Source of the DNA: a virus
Strand: one strand, 5' to 3'
DNA: 52,640 nucleotides
Virus record (IMG/VR): IMGVR_UViG_3300048026_001019
Coordinates: 1-52,640 of that record
Positions 31,563 through 38,349 of this stretch are shown one piece after another. Within the stretch, counting starts at the first letter, position 1, and every line of letters starts with the position of its first letter. Position numbers and translations under genes: made by a program. The notes below the pieces were generated by a model that saw only the letters and a program-made list of their open reading frames with translations, had not been told where the DNA came from and searched no databases.

Positions 31563-32497
31563 TCAAACAGTGAACTTACGCTTTCTTCGTTAGTAACTCT
31601 ACGAATAGCTTCACCGAATAGTGTTCCAACACTTACTTCACGCAATTTCTTAAGTTTACTAAAGTCCCTAGTGTTGATACTGTCAGTAACTACTAGTTCA
31701 TCAAGTACACTCTTTTCTACACGTTTAACTGCTTCTCCACTTAGCACTCCGTGTGTAATATAAGCTCTAACACTTAATGCTCCTGCATCCATAATAGCTT
31801 GTGCCGCACCACATAGTGTTCCTCCGCTGTCTACAATGTCATCTACTAGAATAGCATGCTTGTCTTTCACATCACCAATTAGTGCCATTACTTCACTAAC
31901 ACCTGCTTGTGGTCTACGCTTATCAACGACAGCAATATCTCCATGAAACATATCAGCAAACTTTCTAGCACGAACTGCACCGCCTGCATCAGGCGAAACA
32001 AAGACAGTGCCTTGATTAACATTAACATGTGATCTAATATCATCTGCAAATACGATACGGCTTGTTAAATCGTCCACTGGAATATCAAAGAACCCCTGTA
32101 TTTGTCCTGCATGTAAATCCATTGTAAGTATTCTATCTGCGCCAGCTGTTGTAATTAAATTAGCAACCAACTTAGCAGTAATAGGTGTACGACTTGCACT
32201 CTTACGATCTTGACGAGCATAACCAAAGTAAGGAATAACTGCTGTAATACGACTAGCACTACTACGCTTGGCAGCATCAATCATTATAAGCAATTCCATT
32301 AAACTATCGTTTACAGGAGTTGATGTTGAGTTACAAATAAAAACATCTTCTCCCCTTATATTTTCTAAAAACTCTACACTGGTTTCTCCGTCCGCAAAGT
32401 TACTTACTTTAGCAGGAACTAATGTGGCAAAACAGTGTTGTGCGATTCTATCAGCTAACTCCGGATTCGCATTGCCAGTTATTATCTTCATCTTCAA
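31559..32497 (-). CDS. prs: Ribose-phosphate pyrophosphokinase (PRPP synthetase)
   Basis: 312 residues, full length. R-Q-D-R-K catalytic flexible region, [11 protein letters not shown] metal/ATP motif, V-V-D-K-R-R-P and the PRPP-binding [11 protein letters not shown]. It makes PRPP for de novo and salvage nucleotide synthesis. Co-transcribed with the nucleotide-sugar dehydrogenase (4-nt overlap). Confidence 0.95.
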   Translation of the reverse strand: MKMKIITGNANPELADRIAQHCFATLVPAKVSNFADGETSVEFLENIRGEDVFICNSTSTPVNDSLMELLIMIDAAKRSSASRITAVIPYFGYARQDRKSASRTPITAKLVANLITTAGADRILTMDLHAGQIQGFFDIPVDDLTSRIVFADDIRSHVNVNQGTVFVSPDAGGAVRARKFADMFHGDIAVVDKRRPQAGVSEVMALIGDVKDKHAILVDDIVDSGGTLCGAAQAIMDAGALSVRAYITHGVLSGEAVKRVEKSVLDELVVTDSINTRDFSKLKKLREVSVGTLFGEAIRRVTNEESVSSLFD

Positions 32498-33294
32498 GTG
32501 TCACCCTTCCTTACGTTATTATTATATTGAATAGCTTCTCGTATCAACGACAAGTCTATATCAAAGTCCTGTGCTGTTTTTAGAATTGCTTGGGTGTCTT
32601 TGGGAAAACAGTGACCTCCGAAACCCCGTTCTGATGTTACTCTGCTGTGGCTATCTCCTATTCGGTTGTCGTCTGTTATTAAGGGTATGACTGCTTCGTG
32701 ATCAACTTCAGCGGCTTTGCATAAATCATAAACTTGATTAAAGAAAGCAACTTTTGTAGCTAAAAAGCTGTTACGAAAATATTTAGCTAATATCAAATCT
32801 CTTGGATGTGCGTGTTTAATCTTTACTACTTTGTTGGGTCTGATCATTACTCTTTCTAATATTCTTTCCCAAAAGTAATAGTGTCCACCTCCCATATAAA
32901 AAGTTTCAGTAGCAAGCATATCTTCTACTGCATGTTCTGCTCTTATAAACTCAGGGGAGAATGTAATTGTATGTGTTGGGAACAAACTTTCTATTTGTTC
33001 CCAACCTTCAAGACTGATTGTGCTTTTGATTAGTACCGGAGTTTTTGGATCTGTATCTGTGAGTACATCAAAGACATTTGACATATCACATTCACCAGTT
33101 TCTGCTTGCGGAGTACTTACGCAGATTATTACTCCTTCAGCGTTTGTGTCACTGATTTTTAATCCGCATGTAAGATCTTTTCCTAGTATTCTATAATACT
33201 CAGGATCAACTATTTTGGTAGTTACACCACACTCTTTTAGATAGGCTTCGACAGCTCTACCAACATGGCCATACCCTGCAATAGTTATTCTCAT
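32494..33294 (-). CDS. Nucleotide-sugar (UDP-glucose/GDP-mannose-type) dehydrogenase, short form
   Basis: 266 residues against about 390-450 for cellular enzymes. Rossmann G-Y-G-H-V-G at the N terminus, [27 protein letters not shown] and the catalytic [11 protein letters not shown] are all present. The C-terminal UDP-binding Rossmann domain is missing. Similar short forms exist in T4-like cyanophages. It may still oxidise sugar nucleotides or act on another substrate. Confidence 0.85.
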   Translation of the reverse strand: MRITIAGYGHVGRAVEAYLKECGVTTKIVDPEYYRILGKDLTCGLKISDTNAEGVIICVSTPQAETGECDMSNVFDVLTDTDPKTPVLIKSTISLEGWEQIESLFPTHTITFSPEFIRAEHAVEDMLATETFYMGGGHYYFWERILERVMIRPNKVVKIKHAHPRDLILAKYFRNSFLATKVAFFNQVYDLCKAAEVDHEAVIPLITDDNRIGDSHSRVTSERGFGGHCFPKDTQAILKTAQDFDIDLSLIREAIQYNNNVRKGDT

Positions 33295-33319
33295 TGATAC
33301 TTCCGCAAATGTTTCTTAT

Positions 33320-33348
33320 AGTATACTATCTAATACTAACATTGTCAA
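33320..33348 (-). promoter_or_regulatory. Sigma-70-like promoter of the dehydrogenase/prs operon
   Basis: Minus strand TTGACA (33343-33348), 17-nt spacer, TATACT (33320-33325). Confidence 0.8.
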
Positions 33349-33355
33349 GTTAAAT

Positions 33356-34315
33356 TTAAAATCCATTTGGTATTAATATATAATGGATTGTTAATACAAT
33401 AGCAACCGATGCTCCTAGTCCAATCATCATCTTTTGGAAGTCTCTTGCCACCAAAGGAAATACACTTTTGAACTTTGTCTTGCCAGTGAATTGTGCAATA
33501 GCAAGTTCTCTACCTGCAAGCATACCAACGAATACCCAAGTAGTTGACATAGGTATATCATTTAGCTCTTTGAAAAAGTACAAGCATAACCAATAGAACA
33601 AATCAATTAGTGTAGCACTTCGCACATATCTTGTGTTATGTTTTTCTAATACAATTGATTGTATCTTGCCGCCACGTTCTTTAAACATCCAGAATAAACC
33701 TGCAACAAATACAAAACTAACAAGCACCATTAAATCTACAGGAACTTGTCGTGGTAGAAATACTGCAATGTTAGCCATATCATGTGATAACCAAGTCCAC
33801 CATAGTCCGCCTGTTGCTACCCATTGTGCAACACGCCACCAAGACTTGTGTTCTTCTCTAACAGGAACTGTTTCATCAAGCTTCCTGCTTACTAGGTACC
33901 AAACACCGTATGCGAATAGTGCCGCAATACCATATCCCATTATACTTTTCATAAGCATTTTCTCTAGTACAAATGTACTTGCGAATGCACTTAGTACTAA
34001 GAAGCTAGTTGATACAGGTACACCAAGTCTAGTAAGTAATACAAGTATACCTGGTGCCGCTGCATGATACCATTGTATTTCTTGCCACGGTATTTTATTA
34101 AGACGGCCATAACTTATATCGCCGCCATTAGTTGCCCAACCATACCAAAGCGTGGCAAGTAATACTGTACTTGCTGATGCCCATAATATTTTGTAGTTGA
34201 ATCTCTCATTGTTTGATGCCATCCATGTACCGAGAGTCTGTACTGAATCGTTTGCAATAACTGCATAAGCAGCAAATAGGAACCCGACCAGGCTCCATAA
34301 GGTGAGTGCGTCCAT
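33356..34315 (-). CDS. PiT/PHO4-like inorganic phosphate permease
   Basis: 319 residues with about nine hydrophobic helices. A-V-I-A-N-D-S-V-Q-T-L-G near the N terminus and G-V-P-V-S-T-S-F-L-V-L-S-A-F-A-S match the paired A-N-D and G-x-P-V-S-T signature repeats of the PHO4 (PiT) family; the second repeat may be W-V-F-V-G-M-L-A-G-R-E. Likely phosphate import, useful in P-limited seawater. A late promoter and a structured leader lie upstream. Confidence 0.75.
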   Translation of the reverse strand: MDALTLWSLVGFLFAAYAVIANDSVQTLGTWMASNNERFNYKILWASASTVLLATLWYGWATNGGDISYGRLNKIPWQEIQWYHAAAPGILVLLTRLGVPVSTSFLVLSAFASTFVLEKMLMKSIMGYGIAALFAYGVWYLVSRKLDETVPVREEHKSWWRVAQWVATGGLWWTWLSHDMANIAVFLPRQVPVDLMVLVSFVFVAGLFWMFKERGGKIQSIVLEKHNTRYVRSATLIDLFYWLCLYFFKELNDIPMSTTWVFVGMLAGRELAIAQFTGKTKFKSVFPLVARDFQKMMIGLGASVAIVLTIHYILIPNGF

Positions 34316-34398
34316 TTGTTATCTCCTCTGCTTGATGGCTTTACCCCATCGCTCACATATTAAGACCAGGCTCGACGTTGCCCGACTGATTATTTATA
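34316..34398 (-). promoter_or_regulatory. Late promoter and structured leader of the phosphate permease gene
   Basis: TATAAATA on the minus strand (34391-34398), then a roughly 75-nt leader with hairpin potential (GATGG/CCATC around GGTAAAG) and AGAGGAG before the ATG. Confidence 0.5.
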
Positions 34399-34431
34399 AT
34401 AACTCCTATTATTAACAATATCAATAGAGTA

Positions 34432-34459
34432 TTGACACGGTATGCATATCGTGCATAGT
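34432..34459 (+). promoter_or_regulatory. Probable promoter of the micro-ORF/alternative-oxidase operon
   Basis: Plus strand TTGACA (34432-34437), 16-nt spacer, CATAGT (34454-34459). A leader of roughly 120 nt follows. GATAAATA at about 34530 is a possible second (late) site. Confidence 0.5.
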
Positions 34460-34585
34460 AGGTATTTGCAAAAAAAATGGTAAAATCGTGGTTTATCCGC
34501 TCTAAACTGTACGTTTTATAGCTTCTCGATGATAAATAAAAGCGTTACAGTAAATGTAACCACACACAGACACATAGGATAGACT

Positions 34586-34693
34586 ATGGGAGTTGAAAGC
34601 ACTCCTAAAACAGCAATTGACGATGTCCAAAGCGACATTGACGCCGAGAAAAGACTCGGGGTATTGCTTTCCTTAAGCATCCAACATTTTTAA
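34586..34693 (+). CDS. Micro-protein (35 aa)
   Basis: ATG to TAA reading M-G-V-E-S-T-P-K-T-A-I-D-D-V-Q-S-D-I-D, then A-E-K-R-L-G-V-L-L-S-L-S. Ribosome-binding signal is weak. First of a chain of short ORFs leading to the alternative oxidase; function unknown. Confidence 0.4.
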   Translation: MGVESTPKTAIDDVQSDIDAEKRLGVLLSLSIQHF

Positions 34694-34708
34694 ACTAGGA
34701 GATTCACA

Positions 34709-34894
34709 ATGAGAAATGTGACTAAAGTCCTACGGCAACTGTTTGGATCTAAGACATCCAGTGACCACAACAGTTACCTAACATGGGCAAAAACAGAGTA
34801 CGGAAGCGATTGGCGTTTCGCGTATGATCATATGGTCAGGACTAGTGGTGAAAGACCACCACAATCAAATAATAATTTGAGAGGATGGGTATAA
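34709..34894 (+). CDS. Small protein (61 aa)
   Basis: Starts after TAGGAG. N terminus R-N-V-T-K-V-L-R-Q-L-F-G, then Y-L-T-W-A-K-T-E-Y-G-S-D-W-R-F-A-Y. Resembles short alphaproteobacterial DUF1127/DUF3563-like proteins in size and composition. Stop overlaps the next start (TAATG). Confidence 0.65.
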   Translation: MRNVTKVLRQLFGSKTSSDHNSYLTWAKTEYGSDWRFAYDHMVRTSGERPPQSNNNLRGWV

Positions 34895-35058
34895 TGGTAT
34901 TATTAACTCCATTCAAAGCTATGGGTAATGCGTTGATGAGAGCAGCAGAAAGTGCTAGCTATGCTAGAGCGGCAGCTGAACTTGCTCGTCAAGGACAATA
35001 CCAAGCAGCTAAAAGGTTGTACGAAGAACAAGCTAGAATAATTTCGGAGCGTTCTTAG
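34894..35058 (+). CDS. Small helical protein (54 aa)
   Basis: M-V-L-L-T-P-F-K-A-M-G-N-A-L-M-R-A-A-E then A-R-A-A-A-E-L-A-R-Q-G-Q-Y-Q-A-A: an amphipathic Ala-rich helix like the N terminus of DUF1127-type proteins. Coupled to the preceding ORF by TAATG. Confidence 0.6.
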   Translation: MVLLTPFKAMGNALMRAAESASYARAAAELARQGQYQAAKRLYEEQARIISERS

Positions 35059-35094
35059 GACAACTATAACTTTTATCGAGCAGGGGTCTGCTTG

Positions 35095-35190
35095 ATGTTA
35101 TTAACAACATTAATGATTACTGATTCATACGGAAGGGGTATGCTTTTTACTATGAGAGGTAATCAACACACACAGGAACGAAGACTATGA
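35095..35190 (+). CDS. Possible micro-ORF (31 aa)
   Basis: An open frame from ATG 35095 (AGGGG about 9 nt upstream) that ends by overlapping the next ATG (ATGA). A short hairpin AGCAG/CTGCT lies just before it. Weak evidence. Confidence 0.35.
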   Translation: MLLTTLMITDSYGRGMLFTMRGNQHTQERRL

Positions 35191-35315
35191 TTAATAAAAT
35201 TAAAGATCTACACAGCAGATGCACTGGAGAATTTTGTGAAGCAGTCCTAATGGGCGGACTTGGCATTATTATTTTTAGTTGCATGTGGTTGTCTCTAGCA
35301 CAACTTACAACTTAG
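35187..35315 (+). CDS. Small membrane protein (42 aa)
   Basis: Polar N terminus, then one transmembrane helix V-L-M-G-G-L-G-I-I-I-F-S-C-M-W-L. Two nucleotides separate it from the next ORF. Possible oxidase-associated or signalling micro-protein (inference from location). Confidence 0.55.
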   Translation: MINKIKDLHSRCTGEFCEAVLMGGLGIIIFSCMWLSLAQLTT

Positions 35316-35317
35316 CC

Positions 35318-35404
35318 ATGTGGAAAGTATTAAAAAGCTTTTGGAAGGAGCTAACGAATCCTTACGAACCATCTAAGCATTATTTCAAAGGAAGGAAAGA
35401 CTAA
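35318..35404 (+). CDS. Micro-protein (28 aa)
   Basis: M-W-K-V-L-K-S-F-W-K-E-L-T-N-P-Y-E-P-S-K then basic. Coupled by TAATG to the DUF1127-like gene. Function unknown. Confidence 0.5.
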   Translation: MWKVLKSFWKELTNPYEPSKHYFKGRKD

Positions 35405-35574
35405 TGTTTGCTATTTTAAATAACTTTGTATCAAAGTTTAAACCAAAGTTTGATCGTAAAGTTTACAATGAACTTATTAAATTAAGTGATTATGAACTTA
35501 ACGACATGGGCATCAGCCGTTGCGATATTAAACACATTGCATCAGGTGGCCAAATTTATAGAGGCACACACTAA
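35404..35574 (+). CDS. DUF1127-like small protein
   Basis: 56 residues ending with the DUF1127 signature Y-N-E-L-I-K-L-S-D-Y-E-L-N-D-M-G-I-S-R-C-D-I (L-x-x-L-S-D-x-x-L-x-D-(I/M)-G-(I/L)-x-R-x-x-I). Such proteins are short, often stress-regulated in alphaproteobacteria and linked to small-RNA or phosphate physiology. Stop overlaps the next ATG. Confidence 0.72.
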   Translation: MFAILNNFVSKFKPKFDRKVYNELIKLSDYELNDMGISRCDIKHIASGGQIYRGTH

Positions 35575-35627
35575 TGTGGCCGTACACTGACGAAGAATCA
35601 GATTGGCTAGATGATAAAAAGAGTTGA
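35574..35627 (+). CDS. Leader-like micro-ORF (17 aa) overlapping the alternative oxidase start
   Basis: M-W-P-Y-T-D-E-E-S-D-W-L-D-D-K-K-S, coupled by TAATG to the gene before and overlapping the oxidase ATG by 17 nt in another frame. It may serve translational coupling of the oxidase. Confidence 0.45.
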   Translation: MWPYTDEESDWLDDKKS

Positions 35628-36204
35628 CATCGCCGATAGTATAGCGTTTAGGCTTACAATGATGTTTAGATGGTTTGCAGATACTTTTTTTGCAAAGCGT
35701 TATGGACACAGAGCAGTAGTACTTGAAACTGTTGCCGGAGTACCAGGTATGGTAGCAGGCATGTGGAATCACTTACGTAGCCTAAGAAAGATGCAACCTG
35801 ATGAGCGAGGCTGGATTAAGACTTTACTAGACGAAGCTGAAAACGAACGAATGCATTTAATGATCTTCATTGAAATTGCAAAACCAAATATCTTTGAAAG
35901 ATTATTAATTGCATTTGCTCAGCTTGTTTTTTGGCACTTCTATCTAGTTTTATACATTTTCTTTCCAGGCACTGCACACAGGATGATAGGATACTTTGAA
36001 GATCAAGCTGTTATTTCATACACACAATATCTAGATGAAATAAAAAGTAGCAAGGTTGAAAATATTCCTGCTCCGCAAATTGCAATAGATTATTACGGAT
36101 TGAAAAAAACTGCAAAGTTAAGTGATGTAATTAAAAAAGTAAGAGCTGACGAGCAAGGGCATGCAGATGTTAATCACGGAATGGCTGACCAAATAAACAA
36201 ATAA
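35611..36204 (+). CDS. aox: Alternative oxidase (ubiquinol oxidase, diiron)
   Basis: 197 residues. All six diiron ligands of AOX can be placed: L-E-T-V-A-G-V-P-G-M-V (Glu), L-L-D-E-A-E-N-E-R-M-H-L (Glu and His), F-E-D-Q-A-V-I-S-Y-T (Glu) and V-R-A-D-E-Q-G-H-A-D-V-N-H (Glu and His). Two hydrophobic helices of the interfacial-membrane type sit around residues 104-130. AOX moves electrons from quinol to oxygen without proton pumping, so it would bypass complexes III/IV. Cyanophages carry the relative PTOX. Last gene of a micro-ORF operon. Confidence 0.93.
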   Translation: MIKRVDIADSIAFRLTMMFRWFADTFFAKRYGHRAVVLETVAGVPGMVAGMWNHLRSLRKMQPDERGWIKTLLDEAENERMHLMIFIEIAKPNIFERLLIAFAQLVFWHFYLVLYIFFPGTAHRMIGYFEDQAVISYTQYLDEIKSSKVENIPAPQIAIDYYGLKKTAKLSDVIKKVRADEQGHADVNHGMADQINK

Positions 36205-36246
36205 AAAAGAGTGACAGAACTCTCCGCCAAGAAGGCTCTGCCACTC
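36203..36246 (-). terminator. Terminator after the small membrane protein gene
   Basis: Minus strand GAGTGGCAGA/TCTGTCACTC stem enclosing a second small stem, then TTTTTT. It overlaps the end of the oxidase gene on the other strand. Confidence 0.75.
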
Positions 36247-36264
36247 AAAAAGTGTTATAAAATT

Positions 36265-36501
36265 TTACGCTTTGCGATTGTAGATATGATATAACACCCA
36301 GACAGCAACTAAGCCAACAAGACCTTGTGCAGACAATCCTGAGATCATTGCAGTGATATTGCTAACAACGTTGATGTTTGGCCAGAACGGAATGTTTTGG
36401 CCGTTGAAGAGAACTTCCAGTACAACTGCTAAAGAAATAAGTGAAATACCTACTTCTGTGATAGCACCTGCCCATCCTCTTATTTTATTTAAGATTTCCA
36501 T
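36265..36501 (-). CDS. Small two-helix membrane protein
   Basis: 78 residues with hydrophobic helices I-S-L-I-S-L-A-V-V-L-E-V-L and G-L-V-G-L-V-A-V-W-V-L-Y. GGAGG 8 nt upstream of ATG 36501 and a strong terminator indicate high expression. Function unknown. Confidence 0.65.
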   Translation of the reverse strand: MEILNKIRGWAGAITEVGISLISLAVVLEVLFNGQNIPFWPNINVVSNITAMISGLSAQGLVGLVAVWVLYHIYNRKA

Positions 36502-36641
36502 AATGGATACCTCCTTTGTTAACTGACATAAGCTTTCGTCAGTAGTGTATTTAATCTGGTTGATTATCATCATTCAGTACTACTTTAATGTTACACACCT
36601 AGACTTAAATACCCAGTCGACAATATATAGAAAGGAATTTC

Positions 36642-37259
36642 ATGTTTAGTAATATATTCAAAGACGTTAATATGACGTTGGTACGTAACCTAGTCATATT
36701 ACACACCGCGGTAATTGCACTCAGCAACTACCTTGTTACAATTAGATTTAATGTATTTCCAGGAGCAGACCTACCATTGTTTGGAGAGTTTCCGTTAGCA
36801 GCAGCGGCGTTTACTTTTCCTATTGTTGTAGTAGCTACTGACCTTACAGTTAGACTAGTTGGCAAAGAAGCAGGACGAGCTGTTGTTGCAATGGCAATTA
36901 TTCCTGCGATTGTTGCTTCTGTGCTTGTATTATTAGCACTAGGTGATGAACATGCATATCGTGTAGGTTTAGCTAGTGGTACTGCTTATGCAATTGGTAC
37001 TATGCTTGACGTATACGTATTCCAACACATTCGTGAAAGAATGTCAGCTTGGTGGATAGCCCCTGCAGTTTCGACTGTTGCCGCTAACATCATTGATACT
37101 TACGCATTCTTTTACACAGCGTTTTATCCTGCACCATGGGTTGCAGACGTAGCGTTTAATAATACACTAACAAAAATTGTAGTAGGATTAATTGTATTCC
37201 TACCTGCATATGGTTTATTACTTAATGCACTACAAAAACGAACAACTAAAGAAGAGTAG
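36642..37259 (+). CDS. yhhQ: YhhQ/Vut_1-family queuosine-precursor transporter
   Basis: 205 residues with about six transmembrane helices. F-T-F-P-I-V-V-V-A-T-D-L-T-V-R-L-V-G-K-E-A-G-R is the family signature (D-L-x-x-E-x-x-G-x-x-x-A-x-R-like loop); A-Y-A-I-G-T-M-L-D-V-Y-V-F and the W-W-I-A-P...S-T-V-A-A-N-I-I-D-T segments follow. It would import preQ0/preQ1 for tRNA queuosine or 7-deazaguanine DNA modification. No other que/tgt gene is visible here. Confidence 0.82.
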   Translation: MFSNIFKDVNMTLVRNLVILHTAVIALSNYLVTIRFNVFPGADLPLFGEFPLAAAAFTFPIVVVATDLTVRLVGKEAGRAVVAMAIIPAIVASVLVLLALGDEHAYRVGLASGTAYAIGTMLDVYVFQHIRERMSAWWIAPAVSTVAANIIDTYAFFYTAFYPAPWVADVAFNNTLTKIVVGLIVFLPAYGLLLNALQKRTTKEE

Positions 37260-37271
37260 CGTAAAACGATT

Positions 37272-37303
37272 AACCCCCGACATAGTTTCCTGTGCCGGGG
37301 GTT
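37272..37303 (+). terminator. GC-rich terminator hairpin after yhhQ
   Basis: AACCCCCG/CGGGGGTT stem (8 bp), loop of about 16 nt, weak T content downstream. Confidence 0.6.
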
Positions 37304-37363
37304 GCTAACTATCTATATGTTGTAAGGACTATGTCCCTTTATATTATATTCTCTTTATATTAG

Positions 37364-37678
37364 TTACTTTTTATCGTTAACGAAATCATAGAACTTATTA
37401 GCAGTTTCTAAAATAGAGTCAACACCTGGAATAGGTGGCATCTCTACAGTTGTTACTATTTCGTTAGTCTCCGAATCTACGTGTGAAGTCTGTTGCCAGC
37501 CTGCAAACTTTGCATTATACTCAAAGTGTTCTTGATCTTTTGCAATTTGTAAGATCTTAGATCGGATTTCATATCCATTTTTGTTTGTGTTGATTTTTGG
37601 CATCATGTCTTTTACCATTTCTGCCATTGCTTGGGTCTGCTTTAAAATGTCAGCACCGTACTTAGTGTCTACAGTCAT
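37364..37678 (-). CDS. Conserved marine-phage hypothetical protein
   Basis: 104 residues. N-G-Y-E-I-R-S-K-I-L-Q-I-A-K-D, then F-E-Y-N-A-K-F-A-G-W and T-V-E-M-P-P-I-P-G-V-D-S-I-L-E-T-A-N-K-F-Y are the conserved blocks; the family is common in T4-like marine phages (from memory). Strong consensus-like promoter just upstream. Confidence 0.72.
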   Translation of the reverse strand: MTVDTKYGADILKQTQAMAEMVKDMMPKINTNKNGYEIRSKILQIAKDQEHFEYNAKFAGWQQTSHVDSETNEIVTTVEMPPIPGVDSILETANKFYDFVNDKK

Positions 37679-37711
37679 TATATTCTCCTATGTGTCTGTG
37701 TGTACGCTATT

Positions 37712-37740
37712 AATATAGCATAGTATTTAGCACATGTCAA
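37712..37740 (-). promoter_or_regulatory. Sigma-70-like promoter
   Basis: Minus strand TTGACA (37735-37740), 17-nt spacer, TATATT (37712-37717). It overlaps the stop of the upstream 62-aa gene. Confidence 0.78.
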
Positions 37741-37925
37741 GTGTATTTTCCTGAAAGACGGTCCTCTATATATCCTGCAACTGTTACTAATTTCTGTATT
37801 TCTGCAACATCTGGATGTTCTTCTTTAGCCAAATCTTCAATTAGTTCTGCTATTCCTTTTCTTTCTGATTCTAATAATTCTTCAACTGTCCATATTTGTG
37901 GATCATCAAATTCTACCTTAGCCAC
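37737..37925 (-). CDS. Small acidic helical protein
   Basis: 62 residues, no motif: W-T-V-E-E-L-L-E-S-E-R-K-G-I-A-E-L-I-E-D-L. Overlaps the DUF454 gene by 13 nt. Function unknown. Confidence 0.6.
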   Translation of the reverse strand: MAKVEFDDPQIWTVEELLESERKGIAELIEDLAKEEHPDVAEIQKLVTVAGYIEDRLSGKYT

Positions 37926-38332
37926 GCAATCCTCTCCTTTGATTCTACTCTGCGATTGTACTCGTTAACCGACCCCGGATACCTCCAAGACCATATTGCT
38001 ACGCCTAACATAAAAATGCCTGAGTAAAGAACTGCCTTGATATTGCCTGTAGTAAACCATGTAAATGCTAATGTACTTGACATTACAATTATCATAGCAT
38101 ATTTTGCCCATGTTGGAAAAACTTTCTTTGTGGTCCAATTTGTTAGGAACTCTCCAAACCATGGATGGTTGTATAACCATGCATGCATCCGTGGAGAACT
38201 CTTAGCAAATGCCCAAGCAGCCATTACTAGAAAAATACTAAATGGTATTCCTGGAGTAACGAAACCGATGTAGGCCATTCCTACACAAAAGAATCCAAAC
38301 CCTTGATAAAGATATTTTTTAATTAAGTCCAT
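37913..38332 (-). CDS. DUF454 (YbaN-like) inner-membrane protein
   Basis: 139 residues, about four hydrophobic helices. G-F-F-C-V-G-M-A-Y-I-G-F-V-T-P-G-I-P-F-S and A-W-A-F-A-K-S-S-P-R-M-H-A-W-L-Y-N-H-P-W-F-G are the DUF454 signature. In bacteria the gene is often near heme or RNA-related genes; here it directly follows hemA. Function of the family unknown. AAGGA precedes ATG 38332. Confidence 0.82.
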   Translation of the reverse strand: MDLIKKYLYQGFGFFCVGMAYIGFVTPGIPFSIFLVMAAWAFAKSSPRMHAWLYNHPWFGEFLTNWTTKKVFPTWAKYAMIIVMSSTLAFTWFTTGNIKAVLYSGIFMLGVAIWSWRYPGSVNEYNRRVESKERIAWLR

Positions 38333-38349
38333 GTTGTTCCTTTCTGCGA

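Noticed and set aside
36642-37259. Calling a 7-deazaguanine DNA modification system
   Set aside because: Only the transporter is present in the window; no DpdA, Que or transglycosylase gene was seen.
5917-37740. Recurring TGTCAA on the plus strand as dispersed repeats or operators
   Set aside because: Each is the reverse complement of TTGACA with a -10 hexamer at about 17 nt, so they are promoter -35 elements.
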